Shown here piece after piece: positions 16,775-25,296 of a DNA stretch of 64,000 bases (within the stretch, counting starts at the first letter, position 1; every line of letters begins with the position of its first letter). Both the position numbers and the translations under genes were made by a program. A model generated the notes under the pieces. That model ran no database searches and was not told where the DNA came from. It was given only the letters and a program-made list of their open reading frames with translations. The stretch comes from Streptomyces sp. NBC_00370 (GTDB lineage: Bacteria > Actinomycetota > Actinomycetes > Streptomycetales > Streptomycetaceae): contig NZ_CP107968.1 in NCBI RefSeq assembly GCF_036084755.1, positions 868,001 to 932,000 of the forward strand. Direction: 5' to 3'.

Positions 16775-17049
16775 CGTATGTGTGTCACTCCCACGAGCGG
16801 CGATGGGCGGGGGGCGGCTGATCCGAAAGCGCGGGTGAGGTGCGGAACCTGCCGAAGCGGGTCACCGGTCCCGACCGGTAACCCGCGCGAAACAGCCATG
16901 TGACAGGTTCACAACACGCAGTGAACATCGGAGGTCTGGCGCCGTCAAGAGAAAACGCACCAGTAATTACCGGGCCACCGCCCGCATTGATCGGATCTTC
17001 GGTCCCGCTCTCCGGTCCGATCTCCGGTCGGATCTTCCGCCTGTGATCT
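16775..17049. other. Intergenic region upstream of the GH95 gene
   Basis: This 275-base stretch separates the GH95 start from the DUF475 stop, both on the minus strand. It should contain the GH95 promoter. The part at 16915-16980 is less GC-rich than its surroundings (AACACGCAGTGAACATCGG and GAAAACGCACCAGTAATTAC), as promoters often are. I see no open frame with coding character, no hairpin of note and no copy of the glucanase palindrome. Confidence 0.4.
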
Positions 17050-18150
17050 TCAGACGGACTGCAGCTTGTTCCGCCGGACCGACGAGAGGAACGACCACCC
17101 GATCAGCACGACCCCGACGAGCCCGGTGATCAGTTCGCTGATCTCGTACTGGATGGTGACGAGGAGGATCACGGCGAGGGCGCCGATCGCGTAGTGCGCG
17201 CCGTGCTCCAGATAGACGTAGTCGTCCAGGGTCCCCTGCCGCACGAGGTAGACCGTGAGCGACCTGACGTACAGGGCGCCGATACCGAGGCCGAGGGCCA
17301 TCAGCACGATGTCGTTGGTGATGGCGAAAGCGCCGATGACTCCGTCGAAGGAGAACGACGCGTCCAGCACCTCCAGGTAGAGGAACATGAAGAACGCGGC
17401 CTTGCCGGTGAGACCGGCCCCCGAGACGGCCGGGTCGCCCTGTTCGGCACCGCGCGTCTCACGCTCCGCCTCCGCGCGTTCCTCGTCCTCCTCCAGCCGG
17501 TTCTCGAAGAACGTGGAGAGCCCGCCGACGATCAGATACGCGACGAGGCCCGCCACTCCCGCCGTCAGGACCGTGCCCGACTTGTCGGCGTGGTGGCCGC
17601 CGTGCTGATGGGCGTGGGTGGCCACCGTCAGCGCCGCGATCAGCAGCACGATCAGCGCGACGCAGACCGAGAGCATCTCGATCCTGCCGAGCTTCGCCAG
17701 CGGGCGCTCCAGCCACGCCTGCCACTTGATGTCCCGCTCCTCGAAGATGAAGCTGAGGAAGATCATCAGCAGGAACATCCCGCCGAAGGCGGCGATCGAC
17801 GGGTGGGCGTCGGTCACCAGCTGTTCGTAGCGGTCCTTGTCGTTGAACGCGAGCCGTACCGCCTCGACAGGATTGATCCTGGCCGTGATGGTGACGATCA
17901 CGATGGGGAAGGCGAGCCGCATGCCGAAGACGGCGATCAGCACGCCGACGGTGAGGAAGATCCGCTGCCAGAAGGCATTCATCTTCTTCAGGATTCCGGC
18001 GTTGATCACCGCGTTGTCGAAGGACAGCGACACTTCGAGTACGGCCAGGATCGCCACGACCCCGAGCCCCGCCCAGCCGTCGTAGAGGACCCCGGCCGCC
18101 AGGCCGAGCAGGCTGATGAGGAACGCCCATCGGAAAGTCTTCAGAACCAC
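17050..18150 (-). CDS. DUF475 / TerC-like integral membrane protein
   Basis: A 366-residue polytopic membrane protein with about nine hydrophobic segments. Two similar acidic motifs in membrane segments, EVSLSFDNAVINAGIL (about residue 40) and EVLDASFSFDGVIGAFAI (about residue 250), are the internal repeat of the TerC/DUF475 superfamily, whose members are implicated in metal-ion export and tellurite resistance. A His-rich loop HAHQHGGHH at about 180 could bind metal. Start is GTG 18150. No ter genes are near it, so the link to tellurium is by family only; manganese or calcium handling is equally possible. Confidence 0.85.
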   Translation of the reverse strand: MVLKTFRWAFLISLLGLAAGVLYDGWAGLGVVAILAVLEVSLSFDNAVINAGILKKMNAFWQRIFLTVGVLIAVFGMRLAFPIVIVTITARINPVEAVRLAFNDKDRYEQLVTDAHPSIAAFGGMFLLMIFLSFIFEERDIKWQAWLERPLAKLGRIEMLSVCVALIVLLIAALTVATHAHQHGGHHADKSGTVLTAGVAGLVAYLIVGGLSTFFENRLEEDEERAEAERETRGAEQGDPAVSGAGLTGKAAFFMFLYLEVLDASFSFDGVIGAFAITNDIVLMALGLGIGALYVRSLTVYLVRQGTLDDYVYLEHGAHYAIGALAVILLVTIQYEISELITGLVGVVLIGWSFLSSVRRNKLQSV

Positions 18151-18201
18151 TGACTGCCCTATCTGCTCGGAACGGCGGCCGTCCGCCCAACCTAGTTGAC
18201 C

Positions 18202-19035
18202 TCAGGGGGTGGCGTTCATCCGGTCGGGGTCGAATCCGGTCCGCTCGTCCCTGTTCAGTGCGGTGATCTCGGCGATGTCGCCCTCGGTCAGCTCGAAGTC
18301 GAACAGGTCGAAGTTCTCCTTCACCCGCTTGGCGGTCACCGACTTCGGGAAGACGATGTCGCCGCGCTGCAGATGCCAGCGCAGCGTCACCTGCGCCGCC
18401 GACTTGCCGACCCGCTCGGCGATGCCGGTGATCGTGGGGTCGTCCAGGACCAGCCCCTGCGCGATGGGCGACCAGGCCTCGGTGGCGATCTCGTGCTCGG
18501 CGTTGAAGGCGCGCACGTCGTCCTGTGTCAGGTACGGGTGTACCTCGATCTGGTTGACCGCGGGCACGATGACGCTGTCGCTGAGCAGCCTGCGCAGGTG
18601 GTGCGGCTTGAAGTTGGAGACGCCGACGGCCTTCACCCGGCCCGAGCGGTACATCTCCTCCATGGCGTGCCAGGTCTCCACGAAGTCACCGACGGCGGGC
18701 ATCGGCCAGTGGATCAGGAACAGGTCCAGATAGTCGATGTCCAGGTCTTCGAGGGTCTTGTCGAACGCGCCCAGCGCGTCGTCGTGGGCGTGGTAGGGGT
18801 TGTTGAGCTTGCTGGTGACGAAGAGGTCGGCGCGGTCGAGACCGGATCCGCGGACCGCCTTGCCGACCTCTTTCTCGTTGCCGTACATCTCGGCCGTGTC
18901 GATGTGCCGGTAGCCGGTCTCCAGGGCGGACAGCACGGCCGCCTCGGTCTCCTTCGGCGGGATCTGGAAGGTGCCGAAGCCGAGCTGCGGGATCTCGACG
19001 CCGTTGTTCAGCGTGATGGTGGGAACTGTTGGCAC
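18202..19035 (-). CDS. Aldo/keto reductase
   Basis: GTG 19035 has GGAGG 7 bases upstream; upstream in-frame sequence has no coding character. The 277-residue product is a standard (beta/alpha)8 NADPH-dependent reductase: catalytic tetrad D46, Y51, K76 and H109, in DTAEMYGNE, TSKL and LIHWP, and the C-terminal cofactor loop FPKSVTAKRVKENFDLFDF. It resembles the 2,5-diketo-D-gluconate reductase group. It is cytoplasmic and monocistronic; the DUF475 gene starts 51 bases beyond its stop on the same strand, so co-transcription is possible. Confidence 0.93.
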   Translation of the reverse strand: MPTVPTITLNNGVEIPQLGFGTFQIPPKETEAAVLSALETGYRHIDTAEMYGNEKEVGKAVRGSGLDRADLFVTSKLNNPYHAHDDALGAFDKTLEDLDIDYLDLFLIHWPMPAVGDFVETWHAMEEMYRSGRVKAVGVSNFKPHHLRRLLSDSVIVPAVNQIEVHPYLTQDDVRAFNAEHEIATEAWSPIAQGLVLDDPTITGIAERVGKSAAQVTLRWHLQRGDIVFPKSVTAKRVKENFDLFDFELTEGDIAEITALNRDERTGFDPDRMNATP

Positions 19036-19194
19036 GTTGATGCCTCCGTCTGTCTGCCCCCGGTGATTGTCAGAAGATCGCCTCCCCGGTGCGGGCGAGG
19101 GGAAACGCATCGGGGGCCGAGGCCACCTGGACGGCTGACAAGCCGAAACACCGAGGTCAGCCGGGATCGCCGGGCGTGTCGCCGGACAGGTGTG

Positions 19195-19467
19195 CCGCGC
19201 GGCCGACTGCTGCTGATCCTGACCGGGGTGTGCCTGGTGGGCCGTGGCCGTTATCCGCACCAGGGGTGGTTCAGGCGCTGGACGATCGCCATGAAGGACG
19301 GCGCGATCGTCGCCGAGGGCCCGCCTGCCGAGGTGGTCAGCGAGGACGCGGTACGGAAGATCTTCGGCATGGACTGCCGGGTCGTGACCGACGAGGTGTC
19401 CGGGACGCCGCTGGTCCTGCCCGTCGGACGCCGCCACGCGGACCCCGGGGCCGCGCTCCGGTCGTAG
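19195..19467 (+). pseudogene. Internal-deletion remnant of a siderophore-type ABC transporter ATPase (FepC-like)
   Basis: The frame ending at 19467 encodes VGRGRYPHQGWFRRW directly followed by IAMKDGAIVAEGPPAEVV, then FGMDCRVV and SGTPLVLPVGRRH. In intact iron-siderophore ATPases the first segment lies about 85 residues in, between Walker A and the signature, and the second is near the C-terminus. Walker A, the ABC signature and Walker B are missing. The sequence therefore looks like a gene that lost its start and about 120 internal codons in frame. The 159 bases before it (19036-19194) show no recognisable gene. No cognate permease or binding protein is nearby. Confidence 0.75.
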
Positions 19468-19530
19468 CCGGGCGCGGGGCAGCCGGACCCGCTCTTCCGG
19501 GAAACCTCCGCGAATGCCAGACTCCTGTGC

Positions 19531-20934
19531 GTGCGCGACTTCGACATGCTTGTCATCGGATCAGGCCCGGGCGGCCAGAAGGCCGCCATCGCAGCGACAA
19601 AGCTCGGCCGCAGAGTCGCGATCGTCGACCGGACCGACATGGTCGGCGGCGTCTCCATACACACCGGCACCATCCCGTCCAAGACGCTGCGCGAGGCGGT
19701 GCTGTATCTCACCGGCCTCACCCAGCGGGACCTGTACGGGCAGAGCTACCGGCTCAAGGAAGAAATCACCGTCGCGGATCTGACGGCCCGTACGGATCAT
19801 GTGATCAGCCGCGAGGTCGATGTGATCCGCAGCCAGCTCGCCAGGAACCAGGTCACCCTGCTGCCGGGCACCGGGCGGTTCATGGACGAGCACACCGTCG
19901 CCGTGCGGGACGGGGGCGGCGAGGACCGGCTGGTGACCGCCGAGCACATCGTCATCGCCACCGGCACCCGGCCCGCGCGCCCGGCGAGCGTCGAGTTCGA
20001 CGAGCGCACGGTCATGGACTCCGACAGCGTCCTCAACATGGACCGGGTCCCCCGGTCCATGGTCATCGTGGGTGCCGGGGTCATCGGCATCGAGTACGCC
20101 AGCATGTTCGCCGCCCTCGGCAGCAAGATCACCGTGGTCGAGCAGCGGGACTCGATGCTGGACTTCTGCGACGCCGAGGTGGTCGAGGCGCTCAAGTACG
20201 GGCTGCGGGACCTGGCGGTGACGTTCCGCTTCGGTGAGACCGTCGCCGCGGTCGAGCGGCACGAGCAGGGCACGCTGACCGTCCTGGAGAGCGGCAAGAA
20301 GATAGCCGCCGACGCGGTGATGTACTCGGCGGGCCGGCAGGGGCTCACCGACGAACTCGACCTGGACAAGGCCGGTCTCACCGCCGACAAGCGCGGCCGG
20401 ATCAGCGTGGACGAGCACTACCGCACGTCCGTGCCGCACATCTACGCGGTCGGCGACGTCATCGGCTTTCCCGCGCTGGCCGCGACCTCGATGGAGCAGG
20501 GCCGGGCCGCCGCGTACCACGCCTGCGACGAGCCGGTGAACCCGATGCACCTGCTCCAGCCGATCGGCATCTACACCATTCCGGAGATCAGCTTCATCGG
20601 GAAGACCGAGGACCAGCTGACCGACGAGCGGGTGCCGTTCGAGGTGGGGGTCTCCCGCTACCGGGAGCTGGCGCGCGGGCAGATCATCGGGGACGCGCAC
20701 GGCATGCTGAAGCTGCTCGTGTCGCCGGAGGACCGGCGGCTGCTCGGGGTGCACTGCTTCGGCTCCGGTGCCACGGAGCTGGTCCACATCGGGCAGGCCG
20801 TGATGGGCAACGGCGGCACGGTCGACTATCTGGTGGACGCGGTGTTCAACTACCCGACGCTCGCCGAGTCGTACAAGGTCGCCGCGCTCGACGTGACGAA
20901 CAAGATCCGGCAGACCGACCTGATGGGACGCTGA
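19531..20934 (+). CDS. sthA: Soluble pyridine nucleotide transhydrogenase
   Basis: A 467-residue flavoprotein of the disulfide-reductase family. FAD motif [14 protein letters not shown] at the N-terminus, [13 protein letters not shown] at the usual redox position, NAD(P) motif [17 protein letters not shown] motif [14 protein letters not shown], and a dimerisation domain with [17 protein letters not shown]. The first redox cysteine is replaced ([13 protein letters not shown]), as expected for SthA and not for lipoamide or mercuric reductases. The enzyme moves hydride between NADPH and NAD. GTG 19531 is the chosen start; no strong ribosome site is visible. A palindromic terminator follows at 20947-20977. 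Confidence 0.93.
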   Translation: MRDFDMLVIGSGPGGQKAAIAATKLGRRVAIVDRTDMVGGVSIHTGTIPSKTLREAVLYLTGLTQRDLYGQSYRLKEEITVADLTARTDHVISREVDVIRSQLARNQVTLLPGTGRFMDEHTVAVRDGGGEDRLVTAEHIVIATGTRPARPASVEFDERTVMDSDSVLNMDRVPRSMVIVGAGVIGIEYASMFAALGSKITVVEQRDSMLDFCDAEVVEALKYGLRDLAVTFRFGETVAAVERHEQGTLTVLESGKKIAADAVMYSAGRQGLTDELDLDKAGLTADKRGRISVDEHYRTSVPHIYAVGDVIGFPALAATSMEQGRAAAYHACDEPVNPMHLLQPIGIYTIPEISFIGKTEDQLTDERVPFEVGVSRYRELARGQIIGDAHGMLKLLVSPEDRRLLGVHCFGSGATELVHIGQAVMGNGGTVDYLVDAVFNYPTLAESYKVAALDVTNKIRQTDLMGR

Positions 20935-20946
20935 GCGAACGGGGCG

Positions 20947-20977
20947 CTGAGCGCGGGCGGGTCCCGCCCGCGCTCAG
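20947..20977. terminator. Near-continuous palindrome between convergent genes
   Basis: CTGAGCGCGGGCGGG at 20947-20961 and its exact inverse at 20963-20977 flank a single base. When folded, a 13-14-bp stem with a tiny loop would form. It follows sthA by 12 bases and includes the stop codon of the convergent beta-lactamase-fold gene, so it probably terminates both. Confidence 0.75.
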
Positions 20978-21975
20978 TCCCCGCTCTTGAGACCGAGCGC
21001 CGTGACGGCTGCCCTGGCCGCCTTCTCGACCACCTCGATCCCGGCCTGCTGGCTGGTGTGTCCCTTCGACAGCACCGCCAGCAGGCAGGGGTGGCCGTCC
21101 ACGGTCACCCGGCCGATGCTGTTGATGTCCCACAGCCCGGTCGCACTCCTCGGCAGCCAGCCGTTCTTGAGTCCGTCGGTGTGGCCCGCCGCCGAGACCC
21201 CCCAGTCCTGCCCCGGTGATATCTCCCCCATCAGCCCGCGCAGATACGCCTTCGACGCCTTGTCCAGCGCCGGATGGTCACCGAACACGGCCGACAACAG
21301 GGTGAGCTGGTCCTTGGCCGTCGTCCGGGTGAGGCCCCACAGCCCGGCGGCCCCGGGCTCCGTTTCGGTGAGCCCCAGCCGGCGGTTGGCCGCTTCGAGC
21401 CCCGCGGCGCCGCCGATGATCTGCCACAGCGCGTCGGTCGAGTCGTTGTCACTGACCCGGATCATCGCGCTCGCGTACGTCTTCTCCTGGGCCGTGAGCC
21501 GGCGCTTGTGGTCCTGTGCCCGCAGCAGCAGGGCGGCGAGGACGTCGACCTTGACGATGCTCGCCGTGTCGTAGGTCCTGCCCGCCCTCACGCCGTACCG
21601 CGCGGTGCGCCCGTCGCTCATGTCGATTACGGCGACCGAGACGGAGGCGGAGGTTCCGGCGTCGATCGGCTCCATCAGATCGGCCAGCACCTTCTGCGGG
21701 TCCTTCGCCGGCTTGGCCACGGGGGTCCGCTTCGGGGCGGGTTTCGGAGCCGGGCCGGGCTTCGGGGACGGTGCAGGTATCCCGGGCGGCAGCACCCTGG
21801 GCAGCGGTCCGGTGGGCCCGGGGGTGACGGGGAACGCCAGCGGGGTCAGCGGGGCGCTCGGCCGCGGCGTGGGCGGCACCGCGCCACTGGCCGGTGACTG
21901 GCCACCGTCCACCGCCGCCCAGACGACCACGAACAGGGCGACGGCGGCGGAGGTGTACAGCGTCGAACGGGGCAT
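20974..21975 (-). CDS. Serine hydrolase with class A beta-lactamase fold, secreted or membrane-anchored
   Basis: ATG 21975 gives a 333-residue product beginning with a short hydrophobic helix (residues 8-22) that can be a signal or anchor, then a long Pro-rich linker (35-90). The C-terminal domain shows TASIVKVD with S139 and K142 (SxxK nucleophile motif) and VSDNDST with S175-N177 (SDN motif), plus LKNGW as a possible K-x-G equivalent. This arrangement is usual in Streptomyces proteins of the PF13354 type, whose substrate is unknown; real penicillin resistance is not implied because the omega-loop glutamate motif is not evident. The upstream region has two nested palindromes (21978-22017). 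Confidence 0.78.
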   Translation of the reverse strand: MPRSTLYTSAAVALFVVVWAAVDGGQSPASGAVPPTPRPSAPLTPLAFPVTPGPTGPLPRVLPPGIPAPSPKPGPAPKPAPKRTPVAKPAKDPQKVLADLMEPIDAGTSASVSVAVIDMSDGRTARYGVRAGRTYDTASIVKVDVLAALLLRAQDHKRRLTAQEKTYASAMIRVSDNDSTDALWQIIGGAAGLEAANRRLGLTETEPGAAGLWGLTRTTAKDQLTLLSAVFGDHPALDKASKAYLRGLMGEISPGQDWGVSAAGHTDGLKNGWLPRSATGLWDINSIGRVTVDGHPCLLAVLSKGHTSQQAGIEVVEKAARAAVTALGLKSGD

Positions 21976-21977
21976 GT

Positions 21978-22017
21978 CCGAGACAGTAGAAACACAAACT
22001 GTGTCTCGGCTATAGCC
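21978..22017 (-). promoter_or_regulatory. Nested inverted repeats upstream of the beta-lactamase-fold gene
   Basis: CCGAGACAG (21978-21986) pairs with CTGTGTCTCGG (21999-22009) with a 2-base bulge, and GGCTATAGCC (22008-22017) is a perfect palindrome. They occupy the short gap between this gene and the alditol oxidase gene upstream, where its promoter must be. The first could be a leader hairpin just before the start codon or an operator. No regulator gene is adjacent. Confidence 0.35.
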
Positions 22018-22044
22018 AAAGTGAAAGCTATGTGACAAATAGCG

Positions 22045-23400
22045 TCACGCCGGGCTCCCGGGGAAGAATCGCGTGATCAGGTCGTTGCGGAACGTGCCCT
22101 GCGGGTCGTACGCGCTCGTCAGCGCCTCGAAGTCCGCGTAGCGCTCGTACAGCTCCCGCAGCCGCTCGGGCCCGGTCGTGAACAGCTTTCCCCAGTGCGG
22201 CCGGACACCGAAGGGGGCCAGCGCCTCCTCGATGGCGGTCAGCACCGGCGTCACCGCCGCCGTGTCCGGCACCCAGGTGAAGTGGAAGACCACCGAGTCA
22301 CGGCCGTGGGCGGGGCTCAGCCACAGCCCGTCGGCCGCCACCGTGCGGATCTCACCGATCTGCAGCACCGGGGCGATCTCCGGCGCGATCCGGGCCAGCG
22401 CGTCGAAGGCGGCGAGGCCGTCCTCGCGCGCGACGAAGTACTCGCTCTGCAGCTCGTCGCCGTTGCTCGGGGTGAACTCCGGCTTGAAGTGCGGCAGCCG
22501 CTCGTGCCAGGGGCCCGCGACCCCGCTCTGGACCGTGCAGGTCACCGGGTCCATCCCGGGCACCGGATGGCGCTGCCCCTCGGCGAGGACGGCGCCGAGC
22601 CAGGCGCGGGGCGCCGGCTGCTCCTGGTCACCCTCGCGCTGCTTCAGCCACACCTGCTCTATCAGCTCGGTCCGCCAGCGGGTGAAGAGGCTGACGCTGT
22701 ACGCGGCGGACAGGACGTCCTCGAAGTTCTCCCGGAGCGCGGCGTACGACAGCCCCTCGTACACCCACTGCCGGACGTCGTAGCGCGGGACCAGGTCGAG
22801 GGTCATCCGGGTCACGACGCCGAGGGAGCCGAGCGCGACGACGGCGCCCGCGAAGTCCTCGTCGTCGCGGTCGAGGGTGCGCAGCGAGCCGTCGGCCGTG
22901 ACCATCTCCAGGGCGCGTACGGCGGTGGCCAGTGAGCCGTTGCCGATACCGGAGCCGTGGGTTCCGGTGGCACAGGCGCCGGCGACGGAGATGTGCGGGA
23001 GCGAGCCGAGGTTGTGCAGCGCGAGACCCGCCTCGTGCACGGCGCCGGTGAATTCGGCGAACCGCATGCCGCCGCCAACGGTGACCGTCCGCGCCGCCGT
23101 GTCGATGTCGATGCTCTTGGGCAGCGCCGCTACGGAGACAAGATCGCCCGTGGTGTCGGCGATGGCGTTGAACGAGTGGCCGCTGCCGAGCGCCCGTACC
23201 TGGGCGCTGCTCGCGACGATGTCCCGCAACTGCTCCACCGACGTGGGCGCGTGCACCCGGGCCGCGTTGAAGGCGATGTTGCGGGCCCAGTTGGTCACCG
23301 CCGGCGCCGCCTGGGCGGATTCGGACCCTTCTGGCGTGTGGCGCACGGCGTTCTCCCTCGCTGCGTTCGGACCGGGTTCACTCACCCGGAACTCTTGCAT
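22045..23400 (-). CDS. aldO: FAD-linked alditol oxidase
   Basis: The 451-residue product matches Streptomyces alditol oxidase closely over its length: VTNWARNIAF, LGSGHSFNAI with H75 as the covalent FAD histidine, SLPHISVAGACATGTHGSGIGNGSLA, HPVPGMDPV, LQSEYF, and RPHWGKLFT near the end with the catalytic lysine. The enzyme oxidises xylitol, sorbitol and related polyols at C1, making hydrogen peroxide. The N-terminus is about 35 residues longer than the described enzyme; GTG 23385 is an alternative start five codons in. It begins 6 bases after the NUDIX gene on the same strand, so the two are probably co-transcribed. Confidence 0.92.
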   Translation of the reverse strand: MQEFRVSEPGPNAARENAVRHTPEGSESAQAAPAVTNWARNIAFNAARVHAPTSVEQLRDIVASSAQVRALGSGHSFNAIADTTGDLVSVAALPKSIDIDTAARTVTVGGGMRFAEFTGAVHEAGLALHNLGSLPHISVAGACATGTHGSGIGNGSLATAVRALEMVTADGSLRTLDRDDEDFAGAVVALGSLGVVTRMTLDLVPRYDVRQWVYEGLSYAALRENFEDVLSAAYSVSLFTRWRTELIEQVWLKQREGDQEQPAPRAWLGAVLAEGQRHPVPGMDPVTCTVQSGVAGPWHERLPHFKPEFTPSNGDELQSEYFVAREDGLAAFDALARIAPEIAPVLQIGEIRTVAADGLWLSPAHGRDSVVFHFTWVPDTAAVTPVLTAIEEALAPFGVRPHWGKLFTTGPERLRELYERYADFEALTSAYDPQGTFRNDLITRFFPGSPA

Positions 23401-23406
23401 GCCAGG

Positions 23407-24015
23407 TCAGAGGCGCGTCGCCGGGCCCCCCGCCGGAGCAGGCCCGCCCTGGTCGAGCAGGCGCGCCACGCGCCGCAGCGCCTCGCGGACATTGGCCTCC
23501 GCCGTGATCTCCAGAGCCTCGGCGACGGTGAGCCAGCGCAGCGGCGCCTCGGGGTTCTCCGGGCGTGCGGCGTCCGGTGCGTCGGTGGCGAACACGAAGC
23601 GCAGGTCGGCGTGTTCGTGCGCGGGCTCGCCGCGTCCCGCAGCGACCGGGACGATCACCACCTGGAGGAGGGAAGCGTCGGGCCAGGGTTTCAGATCGCC
23701 CAGCCCGGTCTCCTCGACGGCCTCGCGCAGCGCGATCGACGCCGGGTCGCTCTCGCCCGGGTCGCCGTGGCCGCCGACCTGGAGCCAGGACCGCTGGCGC
23801 GGGTGCCGGCGCAGCAGGACCCGGCGGGTGGGCGGGTGGACGATCAGCGCGGACGCCGTCGTGTGCAGCGGGGTCGAGCGCAGCCACGGATCCCCGCCGC
23901 CACCTGCCAGTTCCCGCACCCGCCGGGCGTCCGCCGCCTCTGCGGGACCGGCCGGTTCGTACCGGGAGAGCACGTCGACGACCGGGCCGCCGACGAAGTT
24001 CCGTGCGCTGTCCAT
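23407..24015 (-). CDS. NUDIX hydrolase
   Basis: A 202-residue protein with a NUDIX box GHGDPGESDPAS followed by LREAVEETGL, i.e. G-x5-E-x8-REAVEETGL, with one residue more than the classical x7 between the first Glu and RE; this variant is common in actinomycete members. Preceding LLRRHPRQRSWLQVGGH fits the family. Such enzymes hydrolyse nucleoside diphosphates linked to another group; the substrate is not predictable. The N-terminal 50 residues are helical and hydrophilic. It is cytoplasmic and lies directly upstream of aldO. The divergent GH18 gene starts 233 bases away. Confidence 0.9.
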   Translation of the reverse strand: MDSARNFVGGPVVDVLSRYEPAGPAEAADARRVRELAGGGGDPWLRSTPLHTTASALIVHPPTRRVLLRRHPRQRSWLQVGGHGDPGESDPASIALREAVEETGLGDLKPWPDASLLQVVIVPVAAGRGEPAHEHADLRFVFATDAPDAARPENPEAPLRWLTVAEALEITAEANVREALRRVARLLDQGGPAPAGGPATRL

Positions 24016-24056
24016 GGAGGGACATTACGAAGGCGCGGGCTGCTGGGTCCAACGAT

Positions 24057-24077
24057 TTTATTCAAGAGATGAATGCG
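24057..24077 (+). promoter_or_regulatory. Upstream degenerate copy of the GH18/GH16 palindrome
   Basis: TTTATTCAAG (24057-24066), a centre base, then GATGAATGCG. The left half agrees with the operator at 24121-24141 at 8 of 10 positions; the right half is poor, but ATTCA-AGAGA-TGAAT inside it is a perfect palindrome. The centre is 64 bases before the main site, about six helical turns, so cooperative binding is conceivable. Confidence 0.35.
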
Positions 24078-24097
24078 TGCTGTCGGCATCCAACCCC

Positions 24098-24141
24098 TTG
24101 ACGCCCCTTGGGCCCACGAGTTAACTCAAGCCTTGAATTAA
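24098..24141 (+). promoter_or_regulatory. Promoter with overlapping palindromic operator for GH18-GH55
   Basis: TTGACG at 24098-24103 is followed after exactly 17 bases by a palindrome: TTAACTCAAG (24121-24130), one centre base, CTTGAATTAA (24132-24141), 9 of 10 positions symmetric. The palindrome starts where the -10 element (TTAACT) is expected, so a bound protein would block RNA polymerase. The same layout with 17 of 20 arm bases identical is found upstream of the GH16-GH55 genes at 62313-62356. Confidence 0.65.
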
Positions 24142-24248
24142 TCATGGAGCAGCGCCTGTTGAGCGATCAACGCGTTCATGTTCTGGCGCGTGACGCCCGC
24201 ACGGCCCGCTTCACACCTTCCCTCCCCCCACATCGGAAGGCCCCCCAC

Positions 24249-25268
24249 ATGAGTTCAGCACGCCATGGCACATCCGTGAACCGGCGGTCGCTCCGCAGGT
24301 CGGCCGTCGCCGTCTGTGCCGCGGTCGTCGCGTCCGGCGCCACCTTCGCCGTCAACGCCTACGCCGCCCCCGAGGACGCCGCGCCCGCCGCGGCGCCGCA
24401 AGCCGTCGCCCCGTATCTGTACAACGGCTGGGGCAACCCGCCGGACCCGGCCGAGGTCATGAACGCCACCGGCGTCCGCTGGTTCACCATGGCGTTCGTC
24501 CTCGACAGCGGCGGCTGCGACCCGCGGTGGGACGGCAGCAGGCCGCTCGACGGCGGCGTCGACCAGCAGACGATCGACACGGTGCGCGGCGCGGGCGGCG
24601 ATGTCGTCCCCTCGTTCGGCGGTGCCAACGGCGACAAGCTGGAGCAGAGTTGCGCGGACGCGTCCGCACTGGCCGGCGCGTACCAGAAGGTGATCGACGC
24701 CTACGGCTTGAAGGCGATCGACATCGACATCGAGGGTGACGCGTACAACGACCCGGCCACGCAGCAGAAGACCATCGACGCGCTGAAGCAGGTCAAGGCG
24801 GACAACGCCGGTCTGGTCACCTATGTGACCTTCCCCAGCGACCAGTCGGGCCCCGACGACAGCATGATCGGGCGGGCGGCCGACTCCGGACTTGAGGTGG
24901 ACGGCTGGACGATCATGCCGTTCGACTTCGGCGGCGCGGGACAGAACATGGCCGACCTCACCGAACAGGCCACCGACGGGCTCAAGGACACGGTCAAGAA
25001 CGCCTACGGGTACAGCGACGAGGAGGCGTACGCGCACAGCGGGCTGTCCTCGATGAACGGCATCACCGACGTCGACGAGACGGTGACCACGGACGACTTC
25101 ACCGCCATCACCGCCTACGCCCAGCAGCACCACCTCGCCCGGCTCTCCTTCTGGTCGGTCAACCGCGACCGGCCGTGCCCCGGTGACTACCCCAACGACG
25201 ACACCTGCTCCGGAGTGGACCAGGACCCCTGGCAGTTCACCAGCATCATCGCCGGGTTCACCGGCTGA
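24249..25268 (+). CDS. Secreted GH18 chitinase-like protein
   Basis: ATG 24249 has GGAAGG 9 bases upstream. The 339-residue product has a twin-basic signal region (NRRSLRRSAVAVCAAVVASG, cleavage near AYA-A at about 47). The TIM-barrel has a chitinase strand-4 motif LKAIDIDIEGD: D158, D160 and E162 match the last three acidic residues of DxxDxDxE, while the first is Lys. E162 would be the acid. It has no carbohydrate-binding module. Members of this short group in Streptomyces are annotated as chitinases, but activity on chitin is unproven. Two late cysteines may form a disulfide. It is followed after 28 bases by the GH55 gene and shares the operator at 24121-24141. Confidence 0.83.
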   Translation: MSSARHGTSVNRRSLRRSAVAVCAAVVASGATFAVNAYAAPEDAAPAAAPQAVAPYLYNGWGNPPDPAEVMNATGVRWFTMAFVLDSGGCDPRWDGSRPLDGGVDQQTIDTVRGAGGDVVPSFGGANGDKLEQSCADASALAGAYQKVIDAYGLKAIDIDIEGDAYNDPATQQKTIDALKQVKADNAGLVTYVTFPSDQSGPDDSMIGRAADSGLEVDGWTIMPFDFGGAGQNMADLTEQATDGLKDTVKNAYGYSDEEAYAHSGLSSMNGITDVDETVTTDDFTAITAYAQQHHLARLSFWSVNRDRPCPGDYPNDDTCSGVDQDPWQFTSIIAGFTG

Positions 25269-25296
25269 CGGCGCGGGACACCGGAGAGGAGAGCAC

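Noticed and set aside
14318..16903. An 861-residue plus-strand open frame
   Set aside because: Antisense shadow of the GH95 gene. Its repetitive Val/Gly/Arg composition has no recognisable motif, whereas the minus frame has clear GH95 motifs and a signal peptide.
20974..21975. True beta-lactamase (antibiotic resistance)
   Set aside because: SxxK and SDN are present, but the Glu-containing omega-loop motif and a clear KTG are not, and the Pro-rich anchor region is atypical. I keep only the fold assignment.
24016..24248. DasR (dre) or CebR-type sites upstream of the GH18 gene
   Set aside because: I looked for the known boxes because the gene is chitinase-like; neither is present. The palindrome there is a different sequence.
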